A DNA stretch of 56,729 bases from a virus. Position 1 is the first letter of the stretch; every line of letters begins with the position of its first letter. A program made the position numbers and the translations under genes. The notes beneath the pieces were generated by a model. The model saw nothing but the letters and a program-made list of their open reading frames with translations. It was not told the DNA's origin and made no database searches. This document shows, piece by piece, positions 19,080 to 25,877 of this stretch. Location: positions 1 through 56,729 of IMG/VR virus record IMGVR_UViG_3300031885_000016. The stretch is one strand, 5' to 3'.

Positions 19080-19104
19080 AAAGCCCCTTCGGGGGCTTTT
19101 ACTC
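19080..19104 (+). terminator. intrinsic terminator (module B, copy 1)
   Basis: AAAGCCCC-TTCG-GGGGCTTT followed by TACTCTTATTCC. Similar to the module at 19475-19500. Confidence 0.85.
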
Positions 19105-19118
19105 TTATTCCTTGCGAA

Positions 19119-19133
19119 GTTAATTTGTACATT
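19119..19133 (+). promoter_or_regulatory. GTT-box 49 (GTTAAT)
   Basis: Post-terminator box; 37-nt leader with GGGTGTAACC. Confidence 0.8.
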
Positions 19134-19170
19134 AGTTGGGTGTAACCACAACCTTAACTGGAGAGAAACG

Positions 19171-19470
19171 ATGAACCGTGTTGAAGCTGCTATCGCCAAG
19201 GCCAAGATCGCAATCGAAAACAGTGGTGCCGATCAAGCCAAGCTTGACAAAAACCACAAAGCTTTGGACATGCCGTTCGATGAGTATTGCCGGTTTCAAA
19301 CGATGAAGTCGGCAGCAATGGGCACCATGCTCAACACCGACGAAGCACAGTCGATCTACAACTACTTGGGCAACACCCCCGAGCAATTCAATCGGCAGCC
19401 GCTGGAAGTCAAGATCGTGCTTACGAAGATCTTCGCCGAACTACTGGAACGTCGCATCAAAGCGGCCTAG
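19171..19470 (+). CDS. hypothetical helical protein, 99 aa
   Basis: ATG 19171 after CTGGAGAGAAACG. Helical throughout (MNRVEAAIAKAKIAIENSGA; EVKIVLTKIFAELLERRIKA). No family recognised; Ala/Lys-rich N-terminus. Confidence 0.75.
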   Translation: MNRVEAAIAKAKIAIENSGADQAKLDKNHKALDMPFDEYCRFQTMKSAAMGTMLNTDEAQSIYNYLGNTPEQFNRQPLEVKIVLTKIFAELLERRIKAA

Positions 19471-19474
19471 AGAG

Positions 19475-19500
19475 AAGCCCCTTCGGGGGCTTTTACTTTA
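19475..19500 (+). terminator. intrinsic terminator (module B, copy 2)
   Basis: AAGCCCC-TTCG-GGGGCTT followed by TTACTTTATTCC. Confidence 0.85.
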
Positions 19501-19511
19501 TTCCTTGCAAA

Positions 19512-19526
19512 GTTAATTTGTACATT
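19512..19526 (+). promoter_or_regulatory. GTT-box 50 (GTTAAT)
   Basis: Post-terminator box; 19-nt leader with AAGGAG, an intermediate length. Confidence 0.8.
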
Positions 19527-19545
19527 AGTTGGGTAAGGAGCAACC

Positions 19546-19677
19546 ATGAAGAAAACCGAACACGCTGCCAAGGCCCACAATTGCTTGGGCTATCACAAAC
19601 ATCTTCGTAAGTTCGGCAAAGCACTGGCCCATCGGGCTGTCCGCAATGCACTTCGACGATTACTCAAGCAAGTTTAG
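19546..19677 (+). CDS. small very basic protein, 43 aa
   Basis: ATG 19546 after GTAAGGAGCAACC. About a third Lys/Arg/His (KKTEHAAKAHNCLGYHKHLR...), ending LRRLLKQV. Likely binds nucleic acid; no family recognised. TAG inside the next box. Confidence 0.7.
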   Translation: MKKTEHAAKAHNCLGYHKHLRKFGKALAHRAVRNALRRLLKQV

Positions 19678-19686
19678 TTGTACATT
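19672..19686 (+). promoter_or_regulatory. GTT-box 51
   Basis: Exact consensus; internal TAG. 46-nt leader with GGATATAACC. Confidence 0.75.
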
Positions 19687-19732
19687 ACTTGGATATAACC
19701 ACAACAACACCCCTTACCTAGAGAGATTCGAC

Positions 19733-20062
19733 ATGAAGTTTTTCATCCAGTTAGTTGCCAGCGAACTGAAGTTTGAATGTGTGGACCAACACGTTTTCGA
19801 CAATCGCAATTTCGCTCTTGCGGATGACGGCGGACCACGTTACACCAAGAATTGGTTCTCGTCTATCCCCGGCAGCGTCGATATTCATTGCGACAATCTG
19901 TCACCTGGCTTGATTGCTGGTATCAATCGCATGGTCGGCAACCCAACCAGTCATCAAGGACTTGGCACGTTCAGCGAGCCCGATAGTGTGGGCTTTCGCC
20001 GTGGTCGTGGCGAATACCTTTACAAGCTGACCGATCAAACGAAGTGGAAGCGAGCGGCCTAG
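19733..20062 (+). CDS. hypothetical protein, 109 aa
   Basis: ATG 19733 after CTAGAGAGATTCGAC. Strand-rich N-terminus (MKFFIQLVASELKFECVDQH), a Gly/Pro/Ser-rich centre, basic end (RRGRGEYLYKLTDQTKWKRA). No family recognised. Confidence 0.75.
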   Translation: MKFFIQLVASELKFECVDQHVFDNRNFALADDGGPRYTKNWFSSIPGSVDIHCDNLSPGLIAGINRMVGNPTSHQGLGTFSEPDSVGFRRGRGEYLYKLTDQTKWKRAA

Positions 20063-20066
20063 TGGA

Positions 20067-20096
20067 GAGAGCCCCTTCGGGGGCTCTTTTCTTTTT
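20067..20096 (+). terminator. intrinsic terminator (module A, copy 2)
   Basis: AGAGCCCC-TTCG-GGGGCTCT then TTTCTTTTT; near-perfect copy of 18551-18580 together with its flanks. Confidence 0.92.
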
Positions 20097-20108
20097 AACT
20101 TGTGCAAA

Positions 20109-20123
20109 GTTAATTTGTACATT
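20109..20123 (+). promoter_or_regulatory. GTT-box 52 (GTTAAT)
   Basis: Post-terminator box; 36-nt leader with GAGTGTAACC. Confidence 0.8.
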
Positions 20124-20159
20124 AGGTGAGTGTAACCACAACACTCAAGGAACAAAGCC

Positions 20160-20402
20160 ATGTGTCAAATCAATCTGGGTTCGCCAATCGGAAGTGAGAA
20201 GGTTCGGGGCGGGTTCCAACCACACTGGCGTACCGTGTTCGTCTACAAGTGCAAGGCTGGTCATGTGGTCAAGGTGCGAGCCAACTCCTACCGTGGCAAA
20301 ACGGCAGTGCCAGGGGTGGGGGCCATCATGTGTCCCACTTGTGAGTTTAATGCCAAGTTCGATGCCATGATGTTTCAACCAACCCACGAACTTGCCTGCT
20401 AG
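20160..20402 (+). CDS. hypothetical protein, 80 aa
   Basis: ATG 20160 after CAAGGAACAAAGCC. Includes YKCKAGHVVKV and MCPTCEF, a likely four-ligand zinc ribbon (CxAGH and CPTC). It resembles small phage zinc-ribbon proteins that precede basic peptides. Role unknown. Confidence 0.75.
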   Translation: MCQINLGSPIGSEKVRGGFQPHWRTVFVYKCKAGHVVKVRANSYRGKTAVPGVGAIMCPTCEFNAKFDAMMFQPTHELAC

Positions 20403-20416
20403 TTAAGTTGTACATT
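20402..20416 (+). promoter_or_regulatory. GTT-box 53 (GTTAAG)
   Basis: GTTAAGTTGTACATT; completes the TAG of the 80-aa gene. 33-nt leader with GCATGTAAC. Confidence 0.75.
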
Positions 20417-20449
20417 AGAAGCATGTAACAACTAACAACGGAGCGAACC

Positions 20450-20599
20450 ATGAAGATCAAGCTCAACTGCAAAGCACAATGGGAAGTGGGACGAGGCCAC
20501 ATGGCACACCGCAGTGGCACAGGCACCCACAGTGATCGTCGCACTAAGCGACTCAACACAAGAGCCAGCCGCAACCGCAAAGCAATGGGGGAACAGTGA
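20450..20599 (+). CDS. small basic protein, 49 aa
   Basis: ATG 20450 after ACGGAGCGAACC. His/Arg/Lys-rich (HMAHRSGTGTHSDRRTKRLN), likely RNA or DNA binding; no family recognised. Its TGA lies five bases before a possible GTG start of the next frame. Confidence 0.65.
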   Translation: MKIKLNCKAQWEVGRGHMAHRSGTGTHSDRRTKRLNTRASRNRKAMGEQ

Positions 20600-20603
20600 T
20601 GAA

Positions 20604-20735
20604 GTGGGACAGTTCTGCTTGTGTCGCAAGCTGCAAGCACCAAGGCCCGAACGTATCAGTGTGGATCGTTGGCGTGCCATGCACAAGCAAGCGGCAGCCG
20701 TGGCCTATGCCAGACATGAAGAACGTTGTAGTTAA
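20604..20735 (+). CDS. possible 43-aa protein, GTG start
   Basis: The frame ends at TAA inside GTT-box 54, the usual arrangement, and gives GQFCLCRKLQAPRPERISVD..., ending YARHEERCS. The GTG at 20604 has GGGGGAA eleven bases upstream. An overlapping frame from ATG 20599 would run through the box to about 20757 and is less likely. No family recognised. Confidence 0.45.
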   Translation: MGQFCLCRKLQAPRPERISVDRWRAMHKQAAAVAYARHEERCS

Positions 20736-20745
20736 GTTGTACATT
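20731..20745 (+). promoter_or_regulatory. GTT-box 54 (GTTAAG)
   Basis: GTTAAGTTGTACATT; TAA inside. 49-nt leader. Confidence 0.75.
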
Positions 20746-20794
20746 AGTGGTATGTAAGGACAACAACTCACCCTAACGAAACGAAAGAGATACC

Positions 20795-20935
20795 ATGAAG
20801 ATTCATCGCTCGGAAGCCGAAATGATTGCTGCCATCGAACAAGAGCAACTGATTGAAGATGCTCACAACGGCCACGATGAAGCGATTGAGGACATCCTCG
20901 AACAACTCGAACTTGAACAGCGACAAGCGGCCTAG
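20795..20935 (+). CDS. small acidic helical protein, 46 aa
   Basis: ATG 20795; AAAGAGATACC upstream is a weak ribosome site. One long acidic helix (EAEMIAAIEQEQLIEDAHNG; EAIEDILEQLELEQRQAA), possibly a coiled coil or an inhibitor peptide. No family recognised. Confidence 0.65.
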   Translation: MKIHRSEAEMIAAIEQEQLIEDAHNGHDEAIEDILEQLELEQRQAA

Positions 20936-20955
20936 TGTGGTGTGGTTGGACTAGG

Positions 20956-20986
20956 GTGGCGGGGGCTAGTGGTTGGCCCCCGCCAC
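20956..20986 (+). terminator. GC-rich hairpin without T-tract
   Basis: GTGGCGGGGGC pairs with GCCCCCGCCAC around a 9-nt loop. No T-run follows, so it may stabilise mRNA or pause polymerase rather than terminate. Confidence 0.5.
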
Positions 20987-21003
20987 TCCCCATTGGGGGC
21001 CTA

Positions 21004-21018
21004 GTTTAGTTGTACATT
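21004..21018 (+). promoter_or_regulatory. GTT-box 55, last copy
   Basis: Exact consensus. It is the last copy seen; downstream sequence changes to AT-rich. Confidence 0.75.
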
Positions 21019-21105
21019 AGAGGGACGTGTCGCAAAATTAACAATAAAACAATTGTTTTGAAAAACATTTGACATGACCACCCTACCCCCTACCTACCAG
21101 GAGCT

Positions 21106-21195
21106 ATGACCCCCTTTTTCTTTATTACACCTTACTTCGATTATTATTTCTGTGTTACAGAATTAAAAACTTTTAATTATGGGTTTTTCATCTAA
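21106..21195 (+). CDS. possible 29-aa peptide
   Basis: ATG 21106 after CAGGAGCT gives MTPFFFITPYFDYYFCVTEL... to TAA 21193-21195. The composition (Phe/Tyr-rich) is odd and the codons are AT-rich, so it may be chance. The remaining sequence between 21019 and 21254 shows no gene; it contains homopolymer runs (eight G at about 21220, nine A at about 21232). Confidence 0.25.
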   Translation: MTPFFFITPYFDYYFCVTELKTFNYGFFI

Positions 21196-21254
21196 TAGCT
21201 GAAAAGTTTTTATAGAGATGGGGGGGGTTTAAAAAAAAATTACTATATTAGTGC

Positions 21255-22037
21255 ATGATAATAAATGATGATTGTTTTAAAGCTGCTACGCAGTTTGAGC
21301 CTAATTCTTTAGATGCAATAATAACTTCACCTCCTTATGCACAACAGCGTAAAAAACAATATGGTGGCATTTCGGAGGAGGCTTATCCTGACTGGACGGT
21401 TAATTGGGCTAATTGTTATAGAGCCGCTTTAAAGGATACGGGTTCTATAGCCATAGTAATTCGTCCGCATATAAAAGACGGTCAAATATCTGATTATGTG
21501 TTGAAAACGAGATTAGCGATGCGAGCGGATTGGATTGAGGCTGAGGAGTTAATTTGGATTAAGCCTGATTCGCCGCCGTTGGGAAATATTGTGAGGCCAC
21601 GGCGAGCGTGGGAAAGTATTTTATGGTTTTCAAAAACAAGAAAACCATATTGTGATGCCAAGGCGAATGGAGCTATTAGTGATCGAGTAGGTTTTGAGAG
21701 TATTAAAGGAGTTGGAGATTATAAATCTGGTGTTAGCCCGGCCAAGACTGGCATTGCCCGTTGTCGGGATTATGTAGAGGTGGGAACTGGTTCTGTGGAT
21801 AAATCATCAGAAAATACGCATCCGGCTCAATATCCTGAAAGGTTGGCTATTTGGTTGATCAAGTTATTATGTCCTATGAATGGCACGATTTTGGACCCTT
21901 TTATGGGTAGCGGCACGACCTTGGTAGCGGCTCAGACTTTAAATAAGACATTGGATTATGATTTGACATGTCATGGGGTCGAGATTTCTTCAGAATACAA
22001 TGAAATTGCTTTAAAGCGTTTGGCTATTAATGCTTAG
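21255..22037 (+). CDS. DNA methyltransferase (N4-cytosine or N6-adenine type), 260 aa
   Basis: Transfers a methyl group from S-adenosylmethionine to an exocyclic amino group in DNA. Residues 24-28 TSPPY are the catalytic motif IV, and 214-222 DPFMGSGTT are the AdoMet-binding motif I. This order (IV before I) is the beta class (Pfam N6_N4_Mtase). The length is typical of an orphan phage enzyme, with a short target-recognition region. No clear ribosome site precedes ATG 21255. It precedes the helicase-like gene and may protect phage DNA or act with it. Confidence 0.9.
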   Translation: MIINDDCFKAATQFEPNSLDAIITSPPYAQQRKKQYGGISEEAYPDWTVNWANCYRAALKDTGSIAIVIRPHIKDGQISDYVLKTRLAMRADWIEAEELIWIKPDSPPLGNIVRPRRAWESILWFSKTRKPYCDAKANGAISDRVGFESIKGVGDYKSGVSPAKTGIARCRDYVEVGTGSVDKSSENTHPAQYPERLAIWLIKLLCPMNGTILDPFMGSGTTLVAAQTLNKTLDYDLTCHGVEISSEYNEIALKRLAINA

Positions 22038-22197
22038 GGCATATTTGAGGGGGACTTTTTTGAGCATGAACTATCTAACTTGTTTGGATTTTGGCTAAAA
22101 AAAGTTCTTGTTGGTTTACAAGTTTGATTTTGGTGGTAGAATTTGCGGTGTGGACTTTGATTTTTGGTGGGTTTGTCTTCGCAAAGGATGCTACAAA

Positions 22198-24537
22198 ATG
22201 TCTGTTGGAGTACGTTCTAAGTTTCAGGCTGGAATTCAAAAGCTTGCTTCATCTTCTAAAGAGCCCAAGATATTGGAGTTTCATCCAGGGACTCGGGCCA
22301 AGGCTAAATTGATTCAACAGAAGGCCATTGCGATGGCTCGCAGTATTAATGCTGCTTTTCTAAAGCACAAAGTTCCTGTTTCGTTGGATTATTCATTTTT
22401 CGATGATGTTCTCAACATTCAATCTGACAGTTTGTTAATGCAATCAAACGAGCATGAAGTTATCATGACGGAAAAGATGGCGGAAACAGCGGTAACGTTG
22501 TTTGTTGATTTTGAAAAACATGTTTATAAGAAATCCAAGCCAATTATAAACATAATTAAGCCAGAGCAGGGAGGCAAGACTAAAGATTCTCAGAACATGG
22601 CGATTCTTATTGCGTCTTGCATGTATCTTTTGTATAAGATCAAGGTTTTTCCTATTTTCTTATTGATGAATGATTGTGGTGGTCAAGATCAATTTGAGCG
22701 AGAATGGCCGTTACAGCAAGCTTATTGGGGTAAATTTAAGATTCGCAATAAAAAAGAATCTTTATTGTTGGGTCAATTGATAAGTGATTGGCAAGTTCCT
22801 CAAGGAGATGATTGGCGTCAAACTTCAGATCATGTTGGTTTGTGGATTTTGCGGAGATCAACTTCAAAAAGTGATCGTCGTGCTTGGATGCGTTATATTG
22901 AGACGATCAAAGAGAAAAAAGATTCTCATTTGTTATTGATTAATGATGAAGCGGACGTGGGCACTAAAGTTTCCGGTGTGACGGATGAAATGTTTAAAGA
23001 AGTTGGTCTTTATGATTATTTGACGTGTTCTAAGCGTGCTAAATCGAATATTACGTTAGTGAACGTATCTGCAACGCTTGATTTATCGCATGCTGCGGTC
23101 AAAGAATTTTCAATTACGAGAAACATTGAGCCGGATAAGGGTTATCGTTTGCCTGTAGATGCCACCACATTGATTACGGAAAGGGCTGTAGAATGGGGCG
23201 TTAAAGATATTGAAAAATTAGGAATGACGACGAATACCAGATCTCATTCTTATTGCAACATTGAGTCTTTTATTAAACTTTGGTATTCACATCCAAAGAA
23301 ACTTGATAAAAAGCAAATGGCTAAATTTAAGAATGATCCTAAAGTGCTAGCAACTTGGGAGTGGTATAAATCTGAGTATGTGCCCAAGAAGTTAGCAGAG
23401 TTGTTGATAGCGGGCATTGAAAGTGGAAGTGGATTTCAATATGCTGCTTTGCGTTATCTCAATAAAAATGAGATTTGGCGTGAAGAGTTATTGCCTGCTT
23501 TAAAATCTCATTTGCCTGCTCATTATGAAGTTTTGGCATATATTGGTGGTGAAGATGAAGGTGTGAATTACAAAGAAAAAGATATGAAGTCTGCGATTGA
23601 GACTAAGTATCGTGAATCGCCACTTGGTCAGCAACGCAATCCGATGGTGATTATTTATACAGCATCGGTGCGACGTAACACTCAATTGTACGATCATACG
23701 ATTCAGTTTGATTTTACTAGTAAGCCATCGAATCGCACATCGATGCGTCAAAATACTGGTCGAGGTGCTGGCTACAAAAAGAATTCAGAATTTTGTTGTT
23801 CGCCGGGTATGCATAAGGCTCGCAATAAACCTCACATTTTAACTCCAGGTTATTATTCTGATTCTGAGGGCAAGATTCGTGCTATTGAGCAATCGATGGT
23901 AATTACTTTAAAGGAGCATCATCGAAAGTATCCTGTTATCGATGCTATCTTTAAGGCTATTGACGAGCAATATTGGGGTGCAGAGCTTTTAGAGCAGATT
24001 CGTTTGAAGATCAAGCAAAAGAAACCCAAATATTCTCTTCAAGCTGGTGAGCGATTCTGGAAACAAAACCCACAAGCTAATAATTTGTTGGGTGTACGAG
24101 GAATCATTGACCTGAAGGCCAAAAAATGGATCGAAGATAACCAAGCTTTGCTGTTTCAGGAATTTGGTTCTGCCAAGTATGACAGCATTGATATGTTGTG
24201 GAATTTTGAAAAGAAAACCCCTGAAGAATATTATTTGATGACTGGTAAGCATCAATTGTTTTCTTTTCGTCAGGGCGAAGATGTCTCTACTAACTTGGCA
24301 TGGAAGCAGGATGATAAAGAAGGTGTTCTCCCTCAGATTCACTATGAGGTAGCAAACAAAAAGCCTCGTTGTGTAATGATTGCTTTGCGTTTGGCCAAAG
24401 TTGTGCCTGTGGCGTTTGATTATTCGCAAGAAACCATTCATCCCAAAACAAATACAATCATGTATCAACTTTGTTCTGCTTATGAGAAACAAAAAATTGA
24501 CACTTTTTATAAAGGGCGAGTTAATGTATTGGGATAG
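22198..24537 (+). CDS. divergent SF2 (DEAD-box) helicase-like ATPase, 779 aa
   Basis: Start at ATG 22198 after AAAGGATGCTACAAA; an in-frame ATG at 22108 lacks a ribosome site. Motifs in SF2 order: KPEQGGKTKDSQ (about 121-132) as a Walker A variant; NDEADVG (249-255) as a DEAD-type Walker B; NVSATLDLS (about 289-297) as the SAT motif; VIIYTASVRR (about 484-493); and RQNTGRGAGY (517-526) as motif VI with arginine finger. The C-terminal 250 residues are unassigned. The overall look is nearest to Z1-like or phage helicase-like proteins. It likely couples ATP hydrolysis to movement on DNA. The third gene overlaps its end by 14 bases. Confidence 0.75.
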   Translation: MSVGVRSKFQAGIQKLASSSKEPKILEFHPGTRAKAKLIQQKAIAMARSINAAFLKHKVPVSLDYSFFDDVLNIQSDSLLMQSNEHEVIMTEKMAETAVTLFVDFEKHVYKKSKPIINIIKPEQGGKTKDSQNMAILIASCMYLLYKIKVFPIFLLMNDCGGQDQFEREWPLQQAYWGKFKIRNKKESLLLGQLISDWQVPQGDDWRQTSDHVGLWILRRSTSKSDRRAWMRYIETIKEKKDSHLLLINDEADVGTKVSGVTDEMFKEVGLYDYLTCSKRAKSNITLVNVSATLDLSHAAVKEFSITRNIEPDKGYRLPVDATTLITERAVEWGVKDIEKLGMTTNTRSHSYCNIESFIKLWYSHPKKLDKKQMAKFKNDPKVLATWEWYKSEYVPKKLAELLIAGIESGSGFQYAALRYLNKNEIWREELLPALKSHLPAHYEVLAYIGGEDEGVNYKEKDMKSAIETKYRESPLGQQRNPMVIIYTASVRRNTQLYDHTIQFDFTSKPSNRTSMRQNTGRGAGYKKNSEFCCSPGMHKARNKPHILTPGYYSDSEGKIRAIEQSMVITLKEHHRKYPVIDAIFKAIDEQYWGAELLEQIRLKIKQKKPKYSLQAGERFWKQNPQANNLLGVRGIIDLKAKKWIEDNQALLFQEFGSAKYDSIDMLWNFEKKTPEEYYLMTGKHQLFSFRQGEDVSTNLAWKQDDKEGVLPQIHYEVANKKPRCVMIALRLAKVVPVAFDYSQETIHPKTNTIMYQLCSAYEKQKIDTFYKGRVNVLG

Positions 24538-25324
24538 AAAGTGCAAAAACATTACTAGAGATTTAGTGCAACCTAGTAATAAAAAGAAAAACACACTTTG
24601 GTTTCCTGGTGTGGATGCATTGGACGTTAAAACTGCATTTAAAAACAATTTGATTGATAATACTGGTCATCACATCCTTATTGAGAAAGATGAGCTTAAT
24701 GCCAAGAAGTTATTGGCTAATATTAAATCAATTCCAATTGATTTCACTTTGCATTTGGATTCGTTGTCTACATTAGGTTTGGAGAAAGATCTTGATTACG
24801 CTCATTTTGATTTTTGTGGTGGTTTAACTGCGGAGACAGCGACATGGCTATTTGATGATTTGCGTCTTAGTCATGGAGCGGAGGTTCATTTTACTTTTGC
24901 GTATGCTTTACGTGGCAGTAAATTTCTACATGGTTGTGACAATTTATTCAGTGGTCACAGTAGCTTTAGAGAATTAGAGCGTATTAATTATTGTGATGCG
25001 AATCGTGGCAACATGCGAATTGCATTTTATTGTTCGATGATTCGTTGCATGTTGAACAAATATGAATATGAATCTTTACAGCCTATTTGGTATAAAGATT
25101 CGGTGCAAAGCATGGTATTGTATCGTTGTCAAAACGTTCGAAAGATTAATCCTTTAGTCCATTTGGATTTTCGTTATTACCATATGGACACAACTTGGAA
25201 GAAAGGAGGACCACCAGTGAACGCAGCCAAAAAAGCTTGGAAAACTCGCAAAGCTAATGCATTGAAAGAAAAGCGTAGCAATGCGGCAAAGAAGGCATGG
25301 GAAACACGTCGAGCAAGCGTGTAA
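24524..25324 (+). CDS. 266-aa protein with duplicated basic AAKKAWxTR tail
   Basis: ATG 24524 overlaps the helicase stop and has AAAGGGCGAGTTA upstream; a 5' extension to 24380 is just overlap with the helicase gene. Residues 1-225 look like a Rossmann-type fold (IPIDFTLHLDSLSTLGLEKD, LDYAHFDFCGGLTAETATWL), so a methyltransferase-related or nuclease-like core is possible but not proven. The tail contains NAAKKAWKTRKAN and NAAKKAWETRRAS separated by ALKEKRS, a repeated basic motif seen at the ends of many phage proteins and probably DNA binding. Forms a module with the two upstream genes. Confidence 0.65.
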   Translation: MYWDRKCKNITRDLVQPSNKKKNTLWFPGVDALDVKTAFKNNLIDNTGHHILIEKDELNAKKLLANIKSIPIDFTLHLDSLSTLGLEKDLDYAHFDFCGGLTAETATWLFDDLRLSHGAEVHFTFAYALRGSKFLHGCDNLFSGHSSFRELERINYCDANRGNMRIAFYCSMIRCMLNKYEYESLQPIWYKDSVQSMVLYRCQNVRKINPLVHLDFRYYHMDTTWKKGGPPVNAAKKAWKTRKANALKEKRSNAAKKAWETRRASV

Positions 25325-25327
25325 TTA

Positions 25328-25375
25328 AAAAAACGAGAAAACCACGAATTTACTTCGTGGTTTTCTCGTTTTTAC
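25328..25375. terminator. bidirectional terminator between convergent genes
   Basis: AAACGAGAAAACCACGAA pairs with TTCGTGGTTTTCTCGTTT around a short loop, with T-runs on both strands. Confidence 0.9.
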
Positions 25376-25620
25376 GTGGTGAACCAAATCCAAAAATCTG
25401 GAAGCCATGAAAATATATCAGCAATCCAATGAAAGCCATAGAAATACTCGCCCCAACCTTCTGTGCGAATGATTCTGATGCTGAGTAAAATAAAGGAAGC
25501 GATTCCGAAGAACCACCATTGTGGTACGAAAGAATGCCAATAGGCATCAGTAATGATGGTCCAGAGGAAAGATAGAACTAAGCCGAGAATGATGGCGATT
25601 AAAATACAGAGAAAGATCAT
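25372..25620 (-). CDS. small membrane protein, 82 aa
   Basis: The start is the ATG ending at 25620, overlapping the upstream TGA (ATATGA). Three hydrophobic segments (MIFLCILIAIILGLVLSFLW, FVPQWWFFGIASFILLSI, ADIFSWLPDFWIWFTT) indicate a multipass inner-membrane protein. No family recognised. Confidence 0.7.
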   Translation of the reverse strand: MIFLCILIAIILGLVLSFLWTIITDAYWHSFVPQWWFFGIASFILLSIRIIRTEGWGEYFYGFHWIADIFSWLPDFWIWFTT

Positions 25621-25877
25621 ATCCAATCCAATTCTTCTAGTGGAGGGCTTTCCTTTTGTATGGAAAGCATTTCAAGTTCATCTCTTCGTCCGCAGGGGGA
25701 GATAATTACTTGGGGGAAATGGTTCCGGCAGACTTCTAAAACATAATCATCTTCATCGAAGCGTCCTGCTTTATCAACGCTTTCATTGATATTAATGATG
25801 AAATTGTGACCGTTAACAACTTTGTAGCAGACCAGATAGGCATTATGTTCTGGTATTTTTACTTGGTATTGATTCAT
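25617..25877 (-). CDS. hypothetical protein, 86 aa
   Basis: The ATG at 25877 lies in the end of the upstream gene (AATGAATGA). Starts MNQYQVKIPEHNAYLVCYKV, with a mixed alpha/beta middle and an acidic end (QKESPPLEELDWI). No family recognised. Part of the minus-strand operon. Confidence 0.7.
   Translation of the reverse strand: MNQYQVKIPEHNAYLVCYKVVNGHNFIININESVDKAGRFDEDDYVLEVCRNHFPQVIISPCGRRDELEMLSIQKESPPLEELDWI

Noticed and set aside
41-21018. TTG inside the GTT-box (TTG TAC ATT) as a start codon, giving proteins beginning MYI
   Set aside because: Many frames open this way by chance because the box contains TTG followed by in-frame codons. In nearly every case a proper ATG with GGAG-type ribosome site lies 8-45 nt downstream, and tRNAs and the structured RNA also follow boxes.
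41-21018. CRISPR array or phage attachment-site array
   Set aside because: Repeats are only 15 bp, the spacers are whole genes of varied length, and orientation is fixed with gene direction.
22091-22312. 73-aa frame with hydrophobic start overlapping the helicase gene
   Set aside because: It needs a TTG start, overlaps most of the helicase N-terminus in another frame, and has no clear ribosome site. The 160-bp space before the helicase start holds only short frames.
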